Positions 11,436 to 22,778 of a stretch of 64,000 nucleotides of DNA are shown piece by piece. The stretch spans positions 248,001 through 312,000 of the forward strand of contig JALDNG010000025.1 of assembly GCA_024349245.1 (NCBI GenBank). The letters are read 5' to 3'. The position numbers and the translations under genes are program-made. The stretch comes from Neodontobutis hainanensis. Its lineage: Eukaryota > Chordata > Actinopteri > Gobiiformes > Odontobutidae. Positions within the stretch are counted from its first letter, which is position 1, and every line of letters starts with the position of its first letter. The notes under the pieces were generated by a model that was not told the origin of the DNA, ran no database searches, and worked only from the letters and a program-made list of their open reading frames with translations.

Positions 11436-12069
11436 CACCTGGCTCGCAGCTAAATAGTAATATCACAATGGATTTAATAAAGAATCAATAGTTACACTCC
11501 AATGATACATTCAGCAGTGTAATGAATAGCGATGGAACAAAACAAATACCTGCATGGGGCATTTGTATTCCAGACACTGTGTCTGTAATAGCCGTGCCGA
11601 TGATGTTTCATTATGCCTTTTCCGCCCGTGTGTTCCTTTGCTCTGTAGCCATACAATCAAATAAAGGATATCCACATGATTTAATCAAGGATACGACAAA
11701 AAAGCCAAGCCAACCTCTTGTGTATTTATGAAGAGTGTGGGCTTGCATCTATGTGCTCTCACGCCCATGAATATCACACGCCATTGTTTGCATTTCATTC
11801 TACAGATTTGTACAATATGTATAATAAATAATGAAAATGAATTGATCTTTACCACATGTCCGTGTGTGTGTGTTGAGTTATGGTGCCTGTGGTATACATT
11901 TGCGGTGTTTGTGATGAATGCACAGGGCTTGTGACTGGAATGTACATGTGTGGTTTAATGCAAGTTTTGCAATAAGTCCATAAACATGAGTTGTTTACTG
12001 TGCGTGCTGCGTATGCTCCCATAGTTTATTTGTACCATAGCCATATGTGTGTAAATGTATCACACTTAT

Positions 12070-12072
<3 letters not shown>
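11436..12072. other. Noncoding stretch
   Basis: AT-rich unique-looking sequence with short open frames only and no recognisable feature, leading into an (AT)n microsatellite. Confidence 0.55.

Positions 12073-12155
<83 letters not shown>
12073..12155. repeat. (AT)n microsatellite, about 41 units
   Basis: Uninterrupted AT dinucleotides. The open frames predicted on both strands here (alternating Ile-Tyr) are artefacts of the repeat. A shorter AT/CATATA tract follows at about 12298-12322. Confidence 0.97.
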
Positions 12156-12159
<4 letters not shown>

Positions 12160-12161
<2 letters not shown>

Positions 12162-12297
12162 TATATGCAACTGTAGAAAGTGGGTAGAGCAATCATCCTT
12201 CAACCGGAATGTAGGCGGTTTGATTCCCACTTTACCCACAGTTCATACTGTCGTTGTGTCCTTGGGCAAAACGACACTTAACCCACCTTGCCTGTTA
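12160..12297 (+). mobile_element. tRNA-derived SINE fragment
   Basis: Contains a decayed A-box-like AGTGGGTAGAGCAATC and a B-box-like GGCGGTTTGATTCCCAC, then TTCATACTGTCGTTGTGTCC and CACTTAACCCACCTTGCCT. The same ordered blocks occur, in reverse orientation, in the complete copy at 22427-22778 and in the fragment at 56715-56900. The 3' half of the family is missing here and is replaced by a short AT tract. Confidence 0.75.
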
Positions 12298-12999
12298 TAA
12301 TATATACATATATATATATGTATAATGAACTTGTTATAACTGACTAATCAACTCAAAAAAGTGGGGTTTATAGCTCTATGGTAAATGGGGTGTTAAGCCC
12401 TGTGGCAAAGGGGCCAGTCAGAAGCTCATGACTCCCTCTAGTGGTGCAAATACAAATATATGACTCTATAAATAGCATTCTGAAAAAACGTTATTGGTAT
12501 AGTTTAATTTCCTAAGGAGCGACTCCATACAATAAGGGGTCAGAAGTGTTTCAAAATAATAAAAGCACTCTGAATTGAATGTAGTAAAACTGTACCTTTA
12601 GCATTGTACCACTACAAGATTTACTCAACTCTTATTCACATTATAAAACAGCACATCCAAGATTTCAAAGTCTGCTTCAAATACGATAGAAATCTTATAT
12701 AGAAACAGGTGTTTCAATTGCTCTTGTGTAACATCACATAGCAGATGTCTCTTTCAGGTCACAGCTTTGTTAGAAGAAACTGAACCAAACTGTACCATAC
12801 TGACCCAAACCCTCAGTACTCAAACAAGTGTCATGTAATCTCTGTAATTCTTTAGTGAAGTAGTTTATATAAACTCTCTGTGTACAACTAAGTTCTCTGT
12901 CTGTGAGCTTAGTTGTATTCCTGTATCCTTTTTGTTACTTGTATGTGTTGTTATCGCAGCAGGCCCCAACAGCCTGCCGCTGTTTGATAGTCAGTTCGG
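12298..12999. other. Noncoding stretch
   Basis: Apart from the AT/CATATA tract at its start, no repeat or gene is recognised. Confidence 0.5.
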
Positions 13000-13935
13000 T
13001 GCATTGTGCTGCTTGGTGTTACGGATTTGGCCTGCGCGTCGGGCCCGGTGCATGACTGACGTCTGGAGCGCCCAGTGTTTAAACATCTCTTCACGTGTTT
13101 CCCTTTTGATCAGCGTGTGCCATTCTTACTGATTTTCCAAATCACTGATGCCTGTCAAAGAATTAATTACCTGGATCGTTGCTCCACTGACTCCGGCACC
13201 AGCTGCGGGCTTCACCGTTGAGACCTCGGCATTCTCTCAGCATTCCCGGCTAATCACCCACAATCCATTTCAAAGTCAAGCTGATTGGCTCTCTACCCAG
13301 AGAATAATGTAGAACTAGACTGAATCCTGACAGTAACGGCTTCTTATTTGCATACAGTGTACGGCAGATTAGCTTGCAGCAGCCGGCCAGTGGGAGGTGA
13401 GTATCAGCATCAGCGCCAGTGCTAATGGCAGTTGCCTCCCACAGTTTATTAGATAAGTAATGGTGTAAAGCGTTGTGCAAAGCGTGCATCCTCAACGTGG
13501 TATTTGATCATGTGCAGCTCGATGTGTTCATTAACTGTAGGAGATGAGCAGCCCAACACCTTTCCAGCAGGTGGGATTGGAGAGGCCATTTCAGGTTTGG
13601 TAAAATAAGCACTTAAATGATAGCCGCAGGCACATTAGTGGATGGCACTGATTAAAGAGTGAAAGTGGAAGTCTCCGAAAAAAAAGCTTGTTATTATTGA
13701 GACCGGTAGCCATTAAGTGAACAGTGGCTCACGCTGGCTCTCATATGCTTCCGTCTGAGTTCACAGAGATGGTCATTTATCGTCATTAAGAGACTGTATT
13801 TCCATTAGGTTAATTTTAAGGCCCTTGGTAACACAGTCATCCTTTGGAATTTAGTGAAAAATCCAATGAGTCTGCATCATGCGGCAAATTCAGTGATTAC
13901 CAAACTGGCAACAGCGGGAACACATCTGAGTTTCT
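13000..13935. other. Candidate conserved noncoding cluster
   Basis: Nearly 1 kb without recognisable transposons, richer in GC than its flanks, with homeodomain- and POU-like words: AAAGAATTAATTACCTGG (about 13157), TTATTTGCATAC (about 13345), GCAGATTAGCTTGCAGC, GGTTAATTTTAAGG. This is typical of enhancer-type conserved noncoding elements near vertebrate developmental genes. No domain is visible in the short frames. The function is inferred from composition only. Confidence 0.35.
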
Positions 13936-15400
13936 TTTTTTTGTGTCTGAACTGTACGTATATTGTAGTATCTAAGAACTGTCACAGTAGCCTACCTTTT
14001 ACAGGTCTATCTTGTTAGGCTATTGCACACATTTTTACTCTTTTTCACTGGATTCTTTCAATCACTAATACATCCTTTCTCCTTTCATTTGTGGTGACTT
14101 TAGATGTGGAGGTTTTTCAGTTCTTTATAAATAGAAGGTAGGTATTTTTAAACATCTAAAAAGGCAATTATATTATTGAGCTAAAACCATAGAAAAGGGA
14201 GGGAACCTAATTTTTGCTCCGCTTGGTTTTGATTGTTGCTCTCAGAATAGTTTTTACCGGTGCAGTAGAAGTTGAAGCGCAGATGAAGTAATATTGTTTT
14301 TTTTTGTTTTGTTTTAAGAAGAAGCTATAAACCTCCAAGTTTATTCCTCTTGAGTTAGAGAGGTCAATGAGGTCTGTGTTTTATTGTGTTAATTGCGTAG
14401 CTGTATGTGAACATGTGTAAGTTATGTGACGGTGTGTTAATGTGTAAATAGCCAATTAAGTGTATTTTCTTATATGTTAAATGTGCACTTTTTCAATTTG
14501 TATGCATTTTTCTTTATTATGTGTAAAACATTTAGCATATAGTTCCCACAGTTCATCCCACAGTTACCACCACACACAATGTGTGACTGCATTCCCAATA
14601 TTTATCTGTGTTTCACTTTTCTCTAACTATGTTTCTCTTTCATGCTGTGTAAGCAGACGTACCCAGTGTTGGATTAGAAAGTTTGTATTATTGGCAACTA
14701 TCGGGAGTACCCTGAGGAAACATGCAAGCTCCACCAACTTAGGACTCCCTTCTAGCATTTGTTTGTTCAAAGCCTCTGGTGTGTGCTGAACATTCTCATT
14801 TATTAAAATCCCTTTATTTTTTTGTTCATTTTTTTTTTCCACAGATTTTTCCAATCACAATAATGCAATTAGATAATGTAACAGTTTCTATCAAATGCAA
14901 AAAAAAAAAAAAAAATCACTTACTGTTGTTGTTAACATAAAATGTTAAGCCTGTGAAAGCCACTTGAAGACACAGCACTCTGGAACAGCCAGCCCAAAGT
15001 CCAATCTCTTCCAGACAGAGCAACAGTGGCCACAGTAAAACTCAAAGCTTATTTAAAGTGTTACAGACCACTGACTACATTTTATGTATAAGTAAAAGTT
15101 GAATTTTAAATAATGCAAGTGTCAAATCTAATGGTACACTTCCTCTTCTGACTAAAATTGCAGTTTTTAGTGTAGAGTAAATAATCCACAATATTAGTTT
15201 CAGCAACGTTCATTTGTCCGAATTAAGCTTTAGACAAGATTAAAGTTGGTTTTATTTCTGTAATTTCATTTAAAAAAAATGTATATAGGGAAATGTATCA
15301 AATTTTGTGTCCATTTTACATTGTTCACATCTTCTTCATATTCCCACAGCACCATTAAGCATTAAACTGCTGTTCAGTGCATATGTGTTGTGCTGTGAAG
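13936..15400. other. Noncoding stretch with homopolymer runs
   Basis: T- and A-rich sequence, including a poly-A run at 14899-14915. Frames of 102 codons (+) and 75 codons (-) overlap near 14.48-14.85 kb and show no known motif. Nothing else was recognised. Confidence 0.5.
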
Positions 15401-15414
15401 ACACATACTGTAGA

Positions 15415-15700
15415 CAGGGCTATAAATACCTGCAGCCCGCTGGTGGGTTTGGCGAGCTGTCTGCTGCTGCCGGTATTGGTGGGGTTGCAGCAGCATGACG
15501 TCAGCGTGGGCTCGGCGCACTCACTGACCTCTGTCACAGTGAGAGGAGGGCTGTGAGGCGAGCAGACAGCCACACGGGCAGGGCATCAACACGGCACACT
15601 TCAGAGGCGTTACAACATGATGCCGTGCAGCTGGGGACGGACTATCACCGACACAGACCAGCGGCCGTGGCAATCCAGGCTGACGACTCATACACAAATG
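15415..15700 (+). promoter_or_regulatory. Promoter-like CpG-rich block with TATA and CRE motifs
   Basis: A TATAAATA box at 15421-15428 is followed by a CpG-rich segment (about 17 CpG between 15430 and 15685, in a region where CpG is otherwise rare). A palindromic cAMP-response element TGACGTCA lies at 15496-15503. The arrangement would place a start site near 15450. Downstream ATGs at 15495 and 15617 open only very short frames, and no recognisable protein follows. This could be a promoter or first noncoding exon of an unannotated transcript, or a CpG-rich enhancer. No clear splice donor was fixed. Confidence 0.35.
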
Positions 15701-16253
15701 TAAATCAGTTCGTGCAAAGAAGAAGGCTAATATCCACAGGGAGGCGTGTAAATACAGGAGCGAATTATGGTCTGATGGTGTGTAAACAAATCAAGTCCAA
15801 CACAATAGAGGTTTTCAGTATGGTAACTTAAACCAGGTCCTCGCTGATGCTTTTTTATTTTGAAGCTTCATTGATATAATATGCCCTGATTTTTTATTTT
15901 AAAGTGTATTATTTTTGCTGTGTTATACAACTTTAGTGTTTGTGGAATACCACTGTGAGTTCTATTTTAGTAAAATCTCAGTACAGCTAGTCCATAAAAT
16001 ACTTTTAGAAATGTTTCCATGAGGGCCAGCATGATTTAGCCACTGAGCTCAGAAAGCTCAGGGCAAAAAAAAAAAAAAAAAAGGCAATTAGCTTTTATTT
16101 TACAACTAGGTAGTGTTGCTAATTAGAACCAACTGTCATTTAGTGAGCTGATTGCTAGCCAGGTCAGCCAGACCCAACAACTTTCTTAGCGAAGTCAAGT
16201 CCCACCCATTTATTCTGACTTTCATTCGAGCCCTACACTATCGACCAATGTTT
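15701..16253. other. Noncoding stretch with poly-A run
   Basis: AT-rich, with an A run at 16065-16082. No gene or defined element was recognised. Confidence 0.5.
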
Positions 16254-16261
16254 ATCTAAAC

Positions 16262-16983
16262 CAGGGGTGCTCAATACGACAATCGCAATCGACAGTCGAT
16301 CGCAAAGGTAGAATTGATAGATCACGAGACATAGAAACAAAAAAAAATAAATAAAAAAATAGACAGTCAATTATCCATCCAATCACTTGATTGATATAAA
16401 GTGTAGCAGATGACATCTGAATTTTTCTGACACATTCCCAATAATGGCGCTAATTTCAGCAAGACGCTTCAGCGACTTACCTCCAATTTTTAGACCTCAG
16501 ATATTTTTTCTTAAACTAACTGCGGCAAAACTAACAAGCTTCAGCAAGTTACCTCCAGTTTCTAAACTTCGTATTTTTTCTCTTAAACTTAAAAATAAAA
16601 ATGAGTGGCGGAGCTGGACCAAGTAAGAAGACAAAAACTTATCGCTTTCATAGAGAATGGGAAGAGGACTTTTTTTTTTATCATTTTCAAAGTTCCTTTG
16701 CCTCGTCTGTCAGCAGCTACTGTCCAGACTATGCATCCCTGGGTGTTTCACGTCATGAGAGTAAACTCAGGTCATGACAATAAATGTTCATAGTTAATTA
16801 TGTTGTCTTGTGCAATAATGGCTCATACGGTTATGCAAGGTACATCAACATATATTGCACATATAAATAATCATCAATATATTTGTAAATAAATATATGT
16901 TTTGCATTTTTGTAGTGGGTAGATCATTTTGACTTGGTCATTTTATAAGTACCTCACAGGCTGAAAAAGTGTGAGCACCCCTG
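16262..16983 (+). mobile_element. hAT element, internally deleted, both ends present
   Basis: The 5' end CAGGGGTGCTCAATACG (16262) and the 3' end GTGTGAGCACCCCTG (ending 16983) form terminal inverted repeats CAGGGGTGCTCA. The flanks ATCTAAAC (16254-16261) and CTCTAAAG (16984-16991) match at 6 of 8 positions, as expected for an aged 8-bp hAT target duplication. The 722-bp element keeps the start of a transposase frame and lacks the rest, so it is a non-autonomous deletion derivative. Confidence 0.82.
16601..16682 (+). pseudogene. hAT transposase N-terminus (before a BED-type zinc finger)
   Basis: The frame starting with the ATG at 16601 encodes MSGGAGPSKKTKTYRFHREW followed by EEDFFF. This matches the N-terminal lead into the BED-like zinc finger of hAT transposases related to the ZBED5/GTF2IRD2-type group. 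The expected cysteine pair, histidines and RNase-H-like catalytic domain are missing: the next residues are unrelated (IIFKVPLPR) and the frame soon drifts. It sits within the hAT element at 16262-16983, whose orientation agrees with the plus strand. Confidence 0.6.
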
Positions 16984-16991
16984 CTCTAAAG

Positions 16992-18700
16992 GTTTAGGCG
17001 ATGACTCAAAGTGAAAGTGAAACTAGTCTTGTCATTGCATTGCTTATGTCAGGTCGTCCAGGGAACTCAGATATAGAGAGACCAGACAAAACTTTTGCCT
17101 AAAATAGAAGAAGAATTAAGAAGGCAGGCCAGGATATTTTATACTCTCTCCATGTAACCTTTCTTCTTAACAGTTGACAATAGTCAAAAGAAGTAACAAC
17201 AAAAGTAGGCAATAATGTGATATGACTAGTCATTTTTGACAGCAAACTGTAAAAATGTTAAGTTAAAATGAGCAAAACAAGAAGGAGTTTCAAAAGGACT
17301 GTGGAGGTGTTGCTATGTCCAGATATTGCATTCAAAATGTTCAGATATAATATCTTTACCAATCACTTTAGTGTGCATGCTATGACATAGGCAGCCCATA
17401 CCCATGTTAATGACAAACAATGAGGACTGGGTGTAAGAGTGAACAGATTTTACAAACATTTTAGCATGAGGACACACAATGCACCATTGTTGTTTATGCA
17501 CAACATGATTAACAAACAATGATGTTTTTTTCTGGAATCTGGGAAATTGCATGTGTTTATATTTGTCAGTGTTTGCATGTGGACAGATATATTTTTGTAT
17601 TACACTCCTAGATTTATATTCAGTAGTGTGGACTTACCCTGTGCTACAACCAGTATTTTCAAATGCATGCCTTTCGAAGTAATTCAGTGAATATTGTGAA
17701 CATTATGTGAAAATCTAAAATTCACTGATAAATATGTTCTGTTGTGGACCATTTCTCTCTCGACTCTGGAGTATATCTGTGTCAGTGTGAGTCTCCTCTG
17801 CGTGAGTCTGTGTGCTCTCATTGTAGTCATTACCTAGTCTCCATTCTGGCCTTGAGCAACAGAAACACACGGCAGTCTTTCATTCTGACAAGTCGTCATT
17901 CACCTAGTGTCCCTTTTTTTTTTTCTCCCCCTCTTCAAAGGCTGTCCGACATCACAATACCTCCGAGCTCTCTGTCTGTTGAGTTTCTGACAGCACATCG
18001 GGCTGGTGTGTCAACAGGAAGCTAGATGTTAATGAATAAACATTATCTCTCTGCGAAGGACATATAGAGGAAAAGAATGGCTCATATCTATGATAATTTT
18101 AAGAGGGATTTGAATGCATCATGAAACCTAACCTTAAACTGAAGGATTCTGACACCATTTTCTGCAAATGTGTTCTGTCAAGCTTTCAAGGCTCCCCTGT
18201 TAACCTCCTATAATTTTATCATGCGCGCTTATTAAATGTCTAGTTTGATTTCTCAGTGGCTCAGAATTTTTGAAGCTCCCTCAGGCTTTTTTCTCCGCTC
18301 CGATCCTATTTTACAGAGATGTTGTGTTAACAGGGCATTTTATGGTTCAAAAAACTGTTTTTAGTTTATATTTGCAGTGTCCCAATATAAGATTGCATTT
18401 GAATGTTTACCTGCGGTTGCCTCAGCTCTCAGAAACATAATCTGACAGGAAGTCTATTTCTTCCACAAGTGACAAGTTGGTGGTGGTGGTCCGTACAGTC
18501 CCTGGGCCTACTGTGCAGTGGTCATTTGGATGCCCCTCGGCCAGTGTTGGTGCTTACACCTCAAACGAGAAGTATGCAATTTTCTTATGCTAGTGAAGAA
18601 ATGAACTGTTTAATCACCTAACAGCATAGAAGTACACTCAATACGGAAGTATTTTTTACCGCTGGAAAAAAACAAGAAAGTGTATATTCAATGTTAAATA
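16992..18700. other. Noncoding stretch, partly conserved-looking
   Basis: No transposon or gene recognised. The part at about 17740-18330 is less repetitive and somewhat GC-richer than its flanks; its longest frame (93 codons from 17744) has no recognisable domain. Confidence 0.45.
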
Positions 18701-18718
18701 CATCTTTTAATACAGCGA

Positions 18719-18945
18719 AACAGCACAAAAAAGAAAAACATAAACAGAGACAATGAATGCAATGTAAAACAGGGATAAATATTGACAAATCAATGAAGTA
18801 ATGTTTAATGTGGTGGTAATAACTGTCATTTTGATGCTTAAGTCAGAGCTATAAGTTTACAGTCAGCTCTAAAATACGTAATGTATACGTATTTTGCAGA
18901 GCAAAAATTTTACGGTATTACTTTATTAATAAAAGAAAGTGGGAG
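18719..18945 (+). repeat. Unclassified interspersed repeat, copy 1 of 3
   Basis: Shares an ordered series of blocks with 45626-45825 and 61440-61665: AACATAAACA-like start, ATGCAATGT...ACAG.GATA.ATATTG, a TGTTTAA region, AAGTCAGAGCTA, AAGTTTAC or GTTTATG followed by AGCTCTAAA, and TTTATTAATAAAAGAAAG. All three lie in the same orientation. Copy 1 has an extra palindromic AATACGTAATGTATACGTATT-like piece near 18870. I do not recognise the family and cannot define terminal repeats. Confidence 0.6.
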
Positions 18946-19700
18946 AGCCAAAAGAAAAACAGGTAGTGCCACTTTAAATAAACATGGGTCTTTTATCAAT
19001 TGTCTTAATTCATTTCATTGTTTAATTCATAATTAAGACTTATTATTATAATATTAGTGATCTTTCCATCCCAGTGTCAGTACTTCACCTGCTCCTTTAC
19101 TGATGAAGATGTCGTCCTTTTCTGTCCTTGGCTGTCAGGTTTTTTTATAACCCTAGAGACCCAGTCTTACTTGAGTATATGGAATATGCATCTCATACAG
19201 AAAAGATTTTGATGCAGTATTTACATAACAGATGTCTCTCGCACAGTTGAAACACAAGCCTCTGAACAAATCTACAAATCATATTTCATTCAGCTTTTTA
19301 TTTATAATCATAACTTTTCATGTTAGCAACAGTAGAAAAAGAAATAGCTGCATTAAAAAATCAAAGTTGCGTAAAAGTGGCACAAGTGTGCGTGAAATTT
19401 ATTTGCGTACCAGGCCAATCCTGGTGTACGCACAACCGCCTGTTAATAAATTCAGAGGACTGAAACTGCCGTGATTTGAATGAAACACTGGACTCGCCTA
19501 CAAAGTTTAAGGCATTGAGGCACAAAATAGGGCAAAAAAAAATCCTTCCTTGAGCAGGAAATGACAAAGGTGAAAGATTTTATTGTTTTTTGTATAAAAC
19601 GTGACAAGCGTCTTTTGTTGACAACCAAACCACATCATATTTGATGTGTAACTTATAAGCATAGGTTTATTTTAGGTTTAGTATAGGTTAAAGTGTCTCT
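18946..19700. other. Noncoding stretch
   Basis: No recognisable feature. The frames at 19232-19567 overlap on opposite strands without motifs. Confidence 0.5.
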
Positions 19701-19704
19701 AGTG

Positions 19705-19845
19705 AATGAAAGTGAGAGTGAATGGTTGTCTGTCCCTGTCTGTCTCTAAATGTCAGCCCTGCGACTAACTGCCCACTGTCCAGGGTGTACCCCGCCTAAG
19801 GCCCAAAGCTGCTGGGATAGGCTCGAGTCACCCTGCCGGCTTAGA
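19705..19845 (-). repeat. Fish 'TACCGC..GGGGTCGCGGG' interspersed repeat, fragment (family C)
   Basis: Reads CCAGGGTGTACCCCGCCTAAG, then AAAGCTGCTGGGATAGGCTC. This is the reverse complement of a repeat core (GGAGCCTATCCCAGC...TTTGGGCCT...GGGGTACACCCTGG) that also appears at 27275, 32702, 35635, 41728 and 45093. It is a very common anonymous fish repeat. The copy is fragmentary and no target duplication was seen. Confidence 0.7.
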
Positions 19846-20750
19846 TAATCTCCTCTTTTAAAAAAAATTGCACTTGCTGAGAGTCGCAGAGAGTCCAGGA
19901 TCTGCGCAGGAGTAGGATCTGCGCCCTCTATTGGCTAAAAGTTATTCAGGGCTGCTTGTGATATGCACATTTTCTTTTCTTTTCTAGCTCTTTTTATGTT
20001 GTTTGTTGTTATTGAATTTATAGATTAATGATAGTAATGGTTTTCAAGTAGAGACATTGGTGAAGGTTTTTTTGTTAGATATTTAATTTAATGATTATAA
20101 GTTGTAAGGAGACTGGGATATATATATATATATATATATACACTTTAACTCAATCCCTTTAGGACATTATTATGTATTATGTATATTATTTCATATAAAT
20201 GATGACTGTTTAAATTGTTCAAAATGTTCAAAATAAACAAATTAAAAAATAAACATAATGTACATTTTTTTTCTCCTGTTGCTTGAATGGTTAAAGAAAG
20301 GTTGTTTGTGTTTTGGTTTCTGTAGACTTGTTCAGTCATGTTTGCTTTCTTTTCATTGAAATAACATCTGTACAGCTGTTATATTCTATAAGGCCCATTC
20401 TTGCAGCTGACAAAAGGCATAAAGTCAGTGATGCATGGTTGATTTTCCATCTACAACATGGCGCAGGTGTAAAAAATGACCAAATATCTGCTTTGTGCTG
20501 CCACCTCTGACACAAGCATACAAGACCATGCCACTTGTTCGTAGTGTGCTCATTTTAAGCGACTCATACACCATACTAAAGCACAATGGAGCTTCAAAAC
20601 CCACTTTGCTTGGCCTAGTTTTGGTCTTCATCATTTTGCCTGTAAATTGCTGCCTTTTTGTGTTCGACAAAGATCACTTCTAATGCAGCGTGCCATGTCA
20701 CATTCCCATAAAAATATATTTTATTCCCTAATCTGCCCTTATCACTAGCC
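19846..20750. other. Noncoding stretch with short (AT)n tract
   Basis: Contains a TATA/AT microsatellite at 20119-20140. The remainder shows no recognisable gene or repeat. Confidence 0.5.
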
Positions 20751-21480
20751 TTTACAGCGCGGTTGTTTTGCCCTGTGTCAATTTGGATCTTATTTGTTAA
20801 CCCTTAATTCATTTGCAAGCTTGTTTTAGCATTTCAAAGCCTTTCTATCATGTGCTGAAAGCAATCAGGTAAAAACACATTGCTCACACCCTGGGCATTG
20901 CTGTTCACTCACCTTGTTTCCTGCTCCAGACAGGGCATAACACCTTTGGATTTGTTAAAAAAAACACCTTGCACTGAAGTGAGAAATTGGCTACGAGTCA
21001 TTATGCACCAACACCAAACGGCCTGGCATTTCCAAACAATCATCCTCCTCTGCTCTGTCTATTTGCAATTAATGATTGAATTTCAGCCCCATTTCTGCTT
21101 TGTGTATGTATCCCCAACACACACACCAGTGCGCTCGGCAGCATGCACGGCCAAGCTTATCTTCAGCCTTTAGATGGGGGCCTATGGAAACAGTCTTGAT
21201 TATTTCCCTCCTTTTCCAAAGCAGCGCTGTGTGTTTTGGGATTAGAGTCTTTCTGTGCACACTCACTGGCTGCAGGCGACTTCTTCAGCTCAATAAACCC
21301 CCTCCCTTTTGCTATATTTTTTCTGTCTTTTTGCCGTACCCGACACACTAGCCAGTCCCGAGAGTATTACATCACCGTGATGTAATGTCTAACCAATCAC
21401 AACACAGCACGGCTAAACCTTCCAAGATTATGGAAGTCAGTAGCTCAGACTGGGTAATGAGAGCGGCAGTGAGATGACGA
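20751..21480. other. Candidate conserved noncoding block
   Basis: Low-repeat sequence with a balanced composition and words such as TTGCAATTAATGATTGAATTT (about 21063) and TGTAATGTCTAACCAATCAC (about 21380). Frames of 91-97 codons overlap on both strands without domains. Regulatory nature is inferred only. Confidence 0.22.
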
Positions 21481-21998
21481 GCAGCATTACTTCTGCAAGA
21501 ATAGCCTCCGGATCAATTTTTTTTGTTGCTGTAATTCCTAAAGATCAGAAATGAAAATACATTTTCAAGGTGCCTTCTAGTTTAACACAAACTCCAGCTC
21601 ACTGCGCTCACGAGCCTTAGTTCTTCTGCTCCAAATCTGCCACATGAAAAATCACAATGACTGCACTGAAAAGATAAGTATGTTTTATGTTTAGGTGAAA
21701 AAATGTATGAGCTACAGTAAAATTCTGCTCACTTGACTTTTTGTGAAGAGGTGGAGTGGTTAGCACAAAACACATTTACATGAAGAGCTTAGTTGGACTA
21801 TGCTCATAGCTAAATGAAGACGTCTGACTGGACTGGTCTGGTTTACAGCACAGGAGACTAATGCTGCATTCAAGCGGTTATGGTATTTAACAGCATTAGC
21901 CTTGGTTATGAAGACAAAAAAATTATATGATAAACACGCTTTACCAAATGAAGGCACGTGAACACAACTCAGAACCAAAGCTGTTCCTTCTGATGAGT
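21481..21998. other. Noncoding stretch
   Basis: Nothing recognised. Confidence 0.5.
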
Positions 21999-22185
21999 AA
22001 AAAAAAATTGAAACATAAAGACATAAAGTTCTCAGACATATGCATAAACTACGGTTGACTAGTTTTTTGTCTTTGAACAAGTGACAACTTTAGTCAGTGA
22101 CAGACTGATCTTAATGTGTGCCTTCACCAGTCTAAAAATGAGAGCATGGCTCTGAGAACTTGTCTTTATGTTTCAATTTTTTTTT
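21999..22185. repeat. Inverted repeat (foldback), arms of about 37 bp
   Basis: The left arm (21999-22036) contains AAAATTGAAACATAAAGACA and then AGTTCTCAGA. The right arm (22151-22185) carries the reverse complement, TCTGAGAACT then TGTCTTTATGTTTCAATTTT, with a 3-bp length difference. The spacer is about 114 bp. It may be the centre of a degenerate MITE; outer ends were not found. Confidence 0.7.
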
Positions 22186-22426
22186 AGGACTGCTTGTTTA
22201 GGATGAGGATGACTTTCTCAGTTCACAAAAACACAATAAGAATCTGTTTTGGTTTCATTCTGGCACCCAGTGCAAGGCCATGTAAACTGTCAAGATGGTG
22301 TCCTCACAATGATGTAATGTCTTTTTGATGTAACATGATGTTCTGACAATATAAGTATTATTATAAGTATTAGATAAATAATTCTACTCTGATGCTTTAG
22401 AGAGCCACACTGCTCCGGAAAATGTA

Positions 22427-22778
22427 ATGGTAAATGGTAAATGGAATGCATTTATATAGCGCTTTCCTGCACCCTTCTCGGGCACCCAAAGCGCTTTACA
22501 TTGTGCTTCCACTCACCCCATTCACACACATCCACTCCTGGAGCAGACAGAGATGGGGGCTGCCACACAAACGACGTTCAACCTTCTCCTACCACCACCA
22601 AACACACCTCTACAGTCACACACATTCATACACCAGTGCTACAGACACTGGAGGCAAGGTGGGTTAAGTGTCTTGCCCAAGGACACAACAACAGTATGAA
22701 CTGTGGGGAGAGCAGGAATCAAACCTACTACCTTCCAGTTGATGGACAGCCGCTCTACCACTGAGCCACTGCCGCCCC
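22427..22778 (-). mobile_element. tRNA-derived SINE, near-complete copy
   Basis: On the minus strand it begins GGGGCGGCAGTGGCTCAGTG with GTAGAGCGGC (RNA polymerase III A-box) and continues to GTAGGTTTGATTCCTGC (B-box), about 50 bp further on. Next come TTCATACTGTTGTTGTGTCC and CACTTAACCCACCTTGCC. The 3' tail has TAAAGCGCTTTGGGTG and AAAGCGCTATATAAATGC, ending CCATTTACCATTTACCATT, a LINE-like tail shared by many fish SINEs. Length is about 350 bp. The 77-107-codon frames across it are chance frames. Confidence 0.88.

Noticed and set aside
12010..12190. Open frames on both strands across the AT tract
   Set aside because: They are alternating Ile-Tyr translations of an (AT)n microsatellite.
12160..12230. 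Possible tRNA gene (GGTTTGATTCC B-box)
   Set aside because: There is no cloverleaf, the A-box is degenerate, and the same blocks recur in two other copies with SINE bodies.
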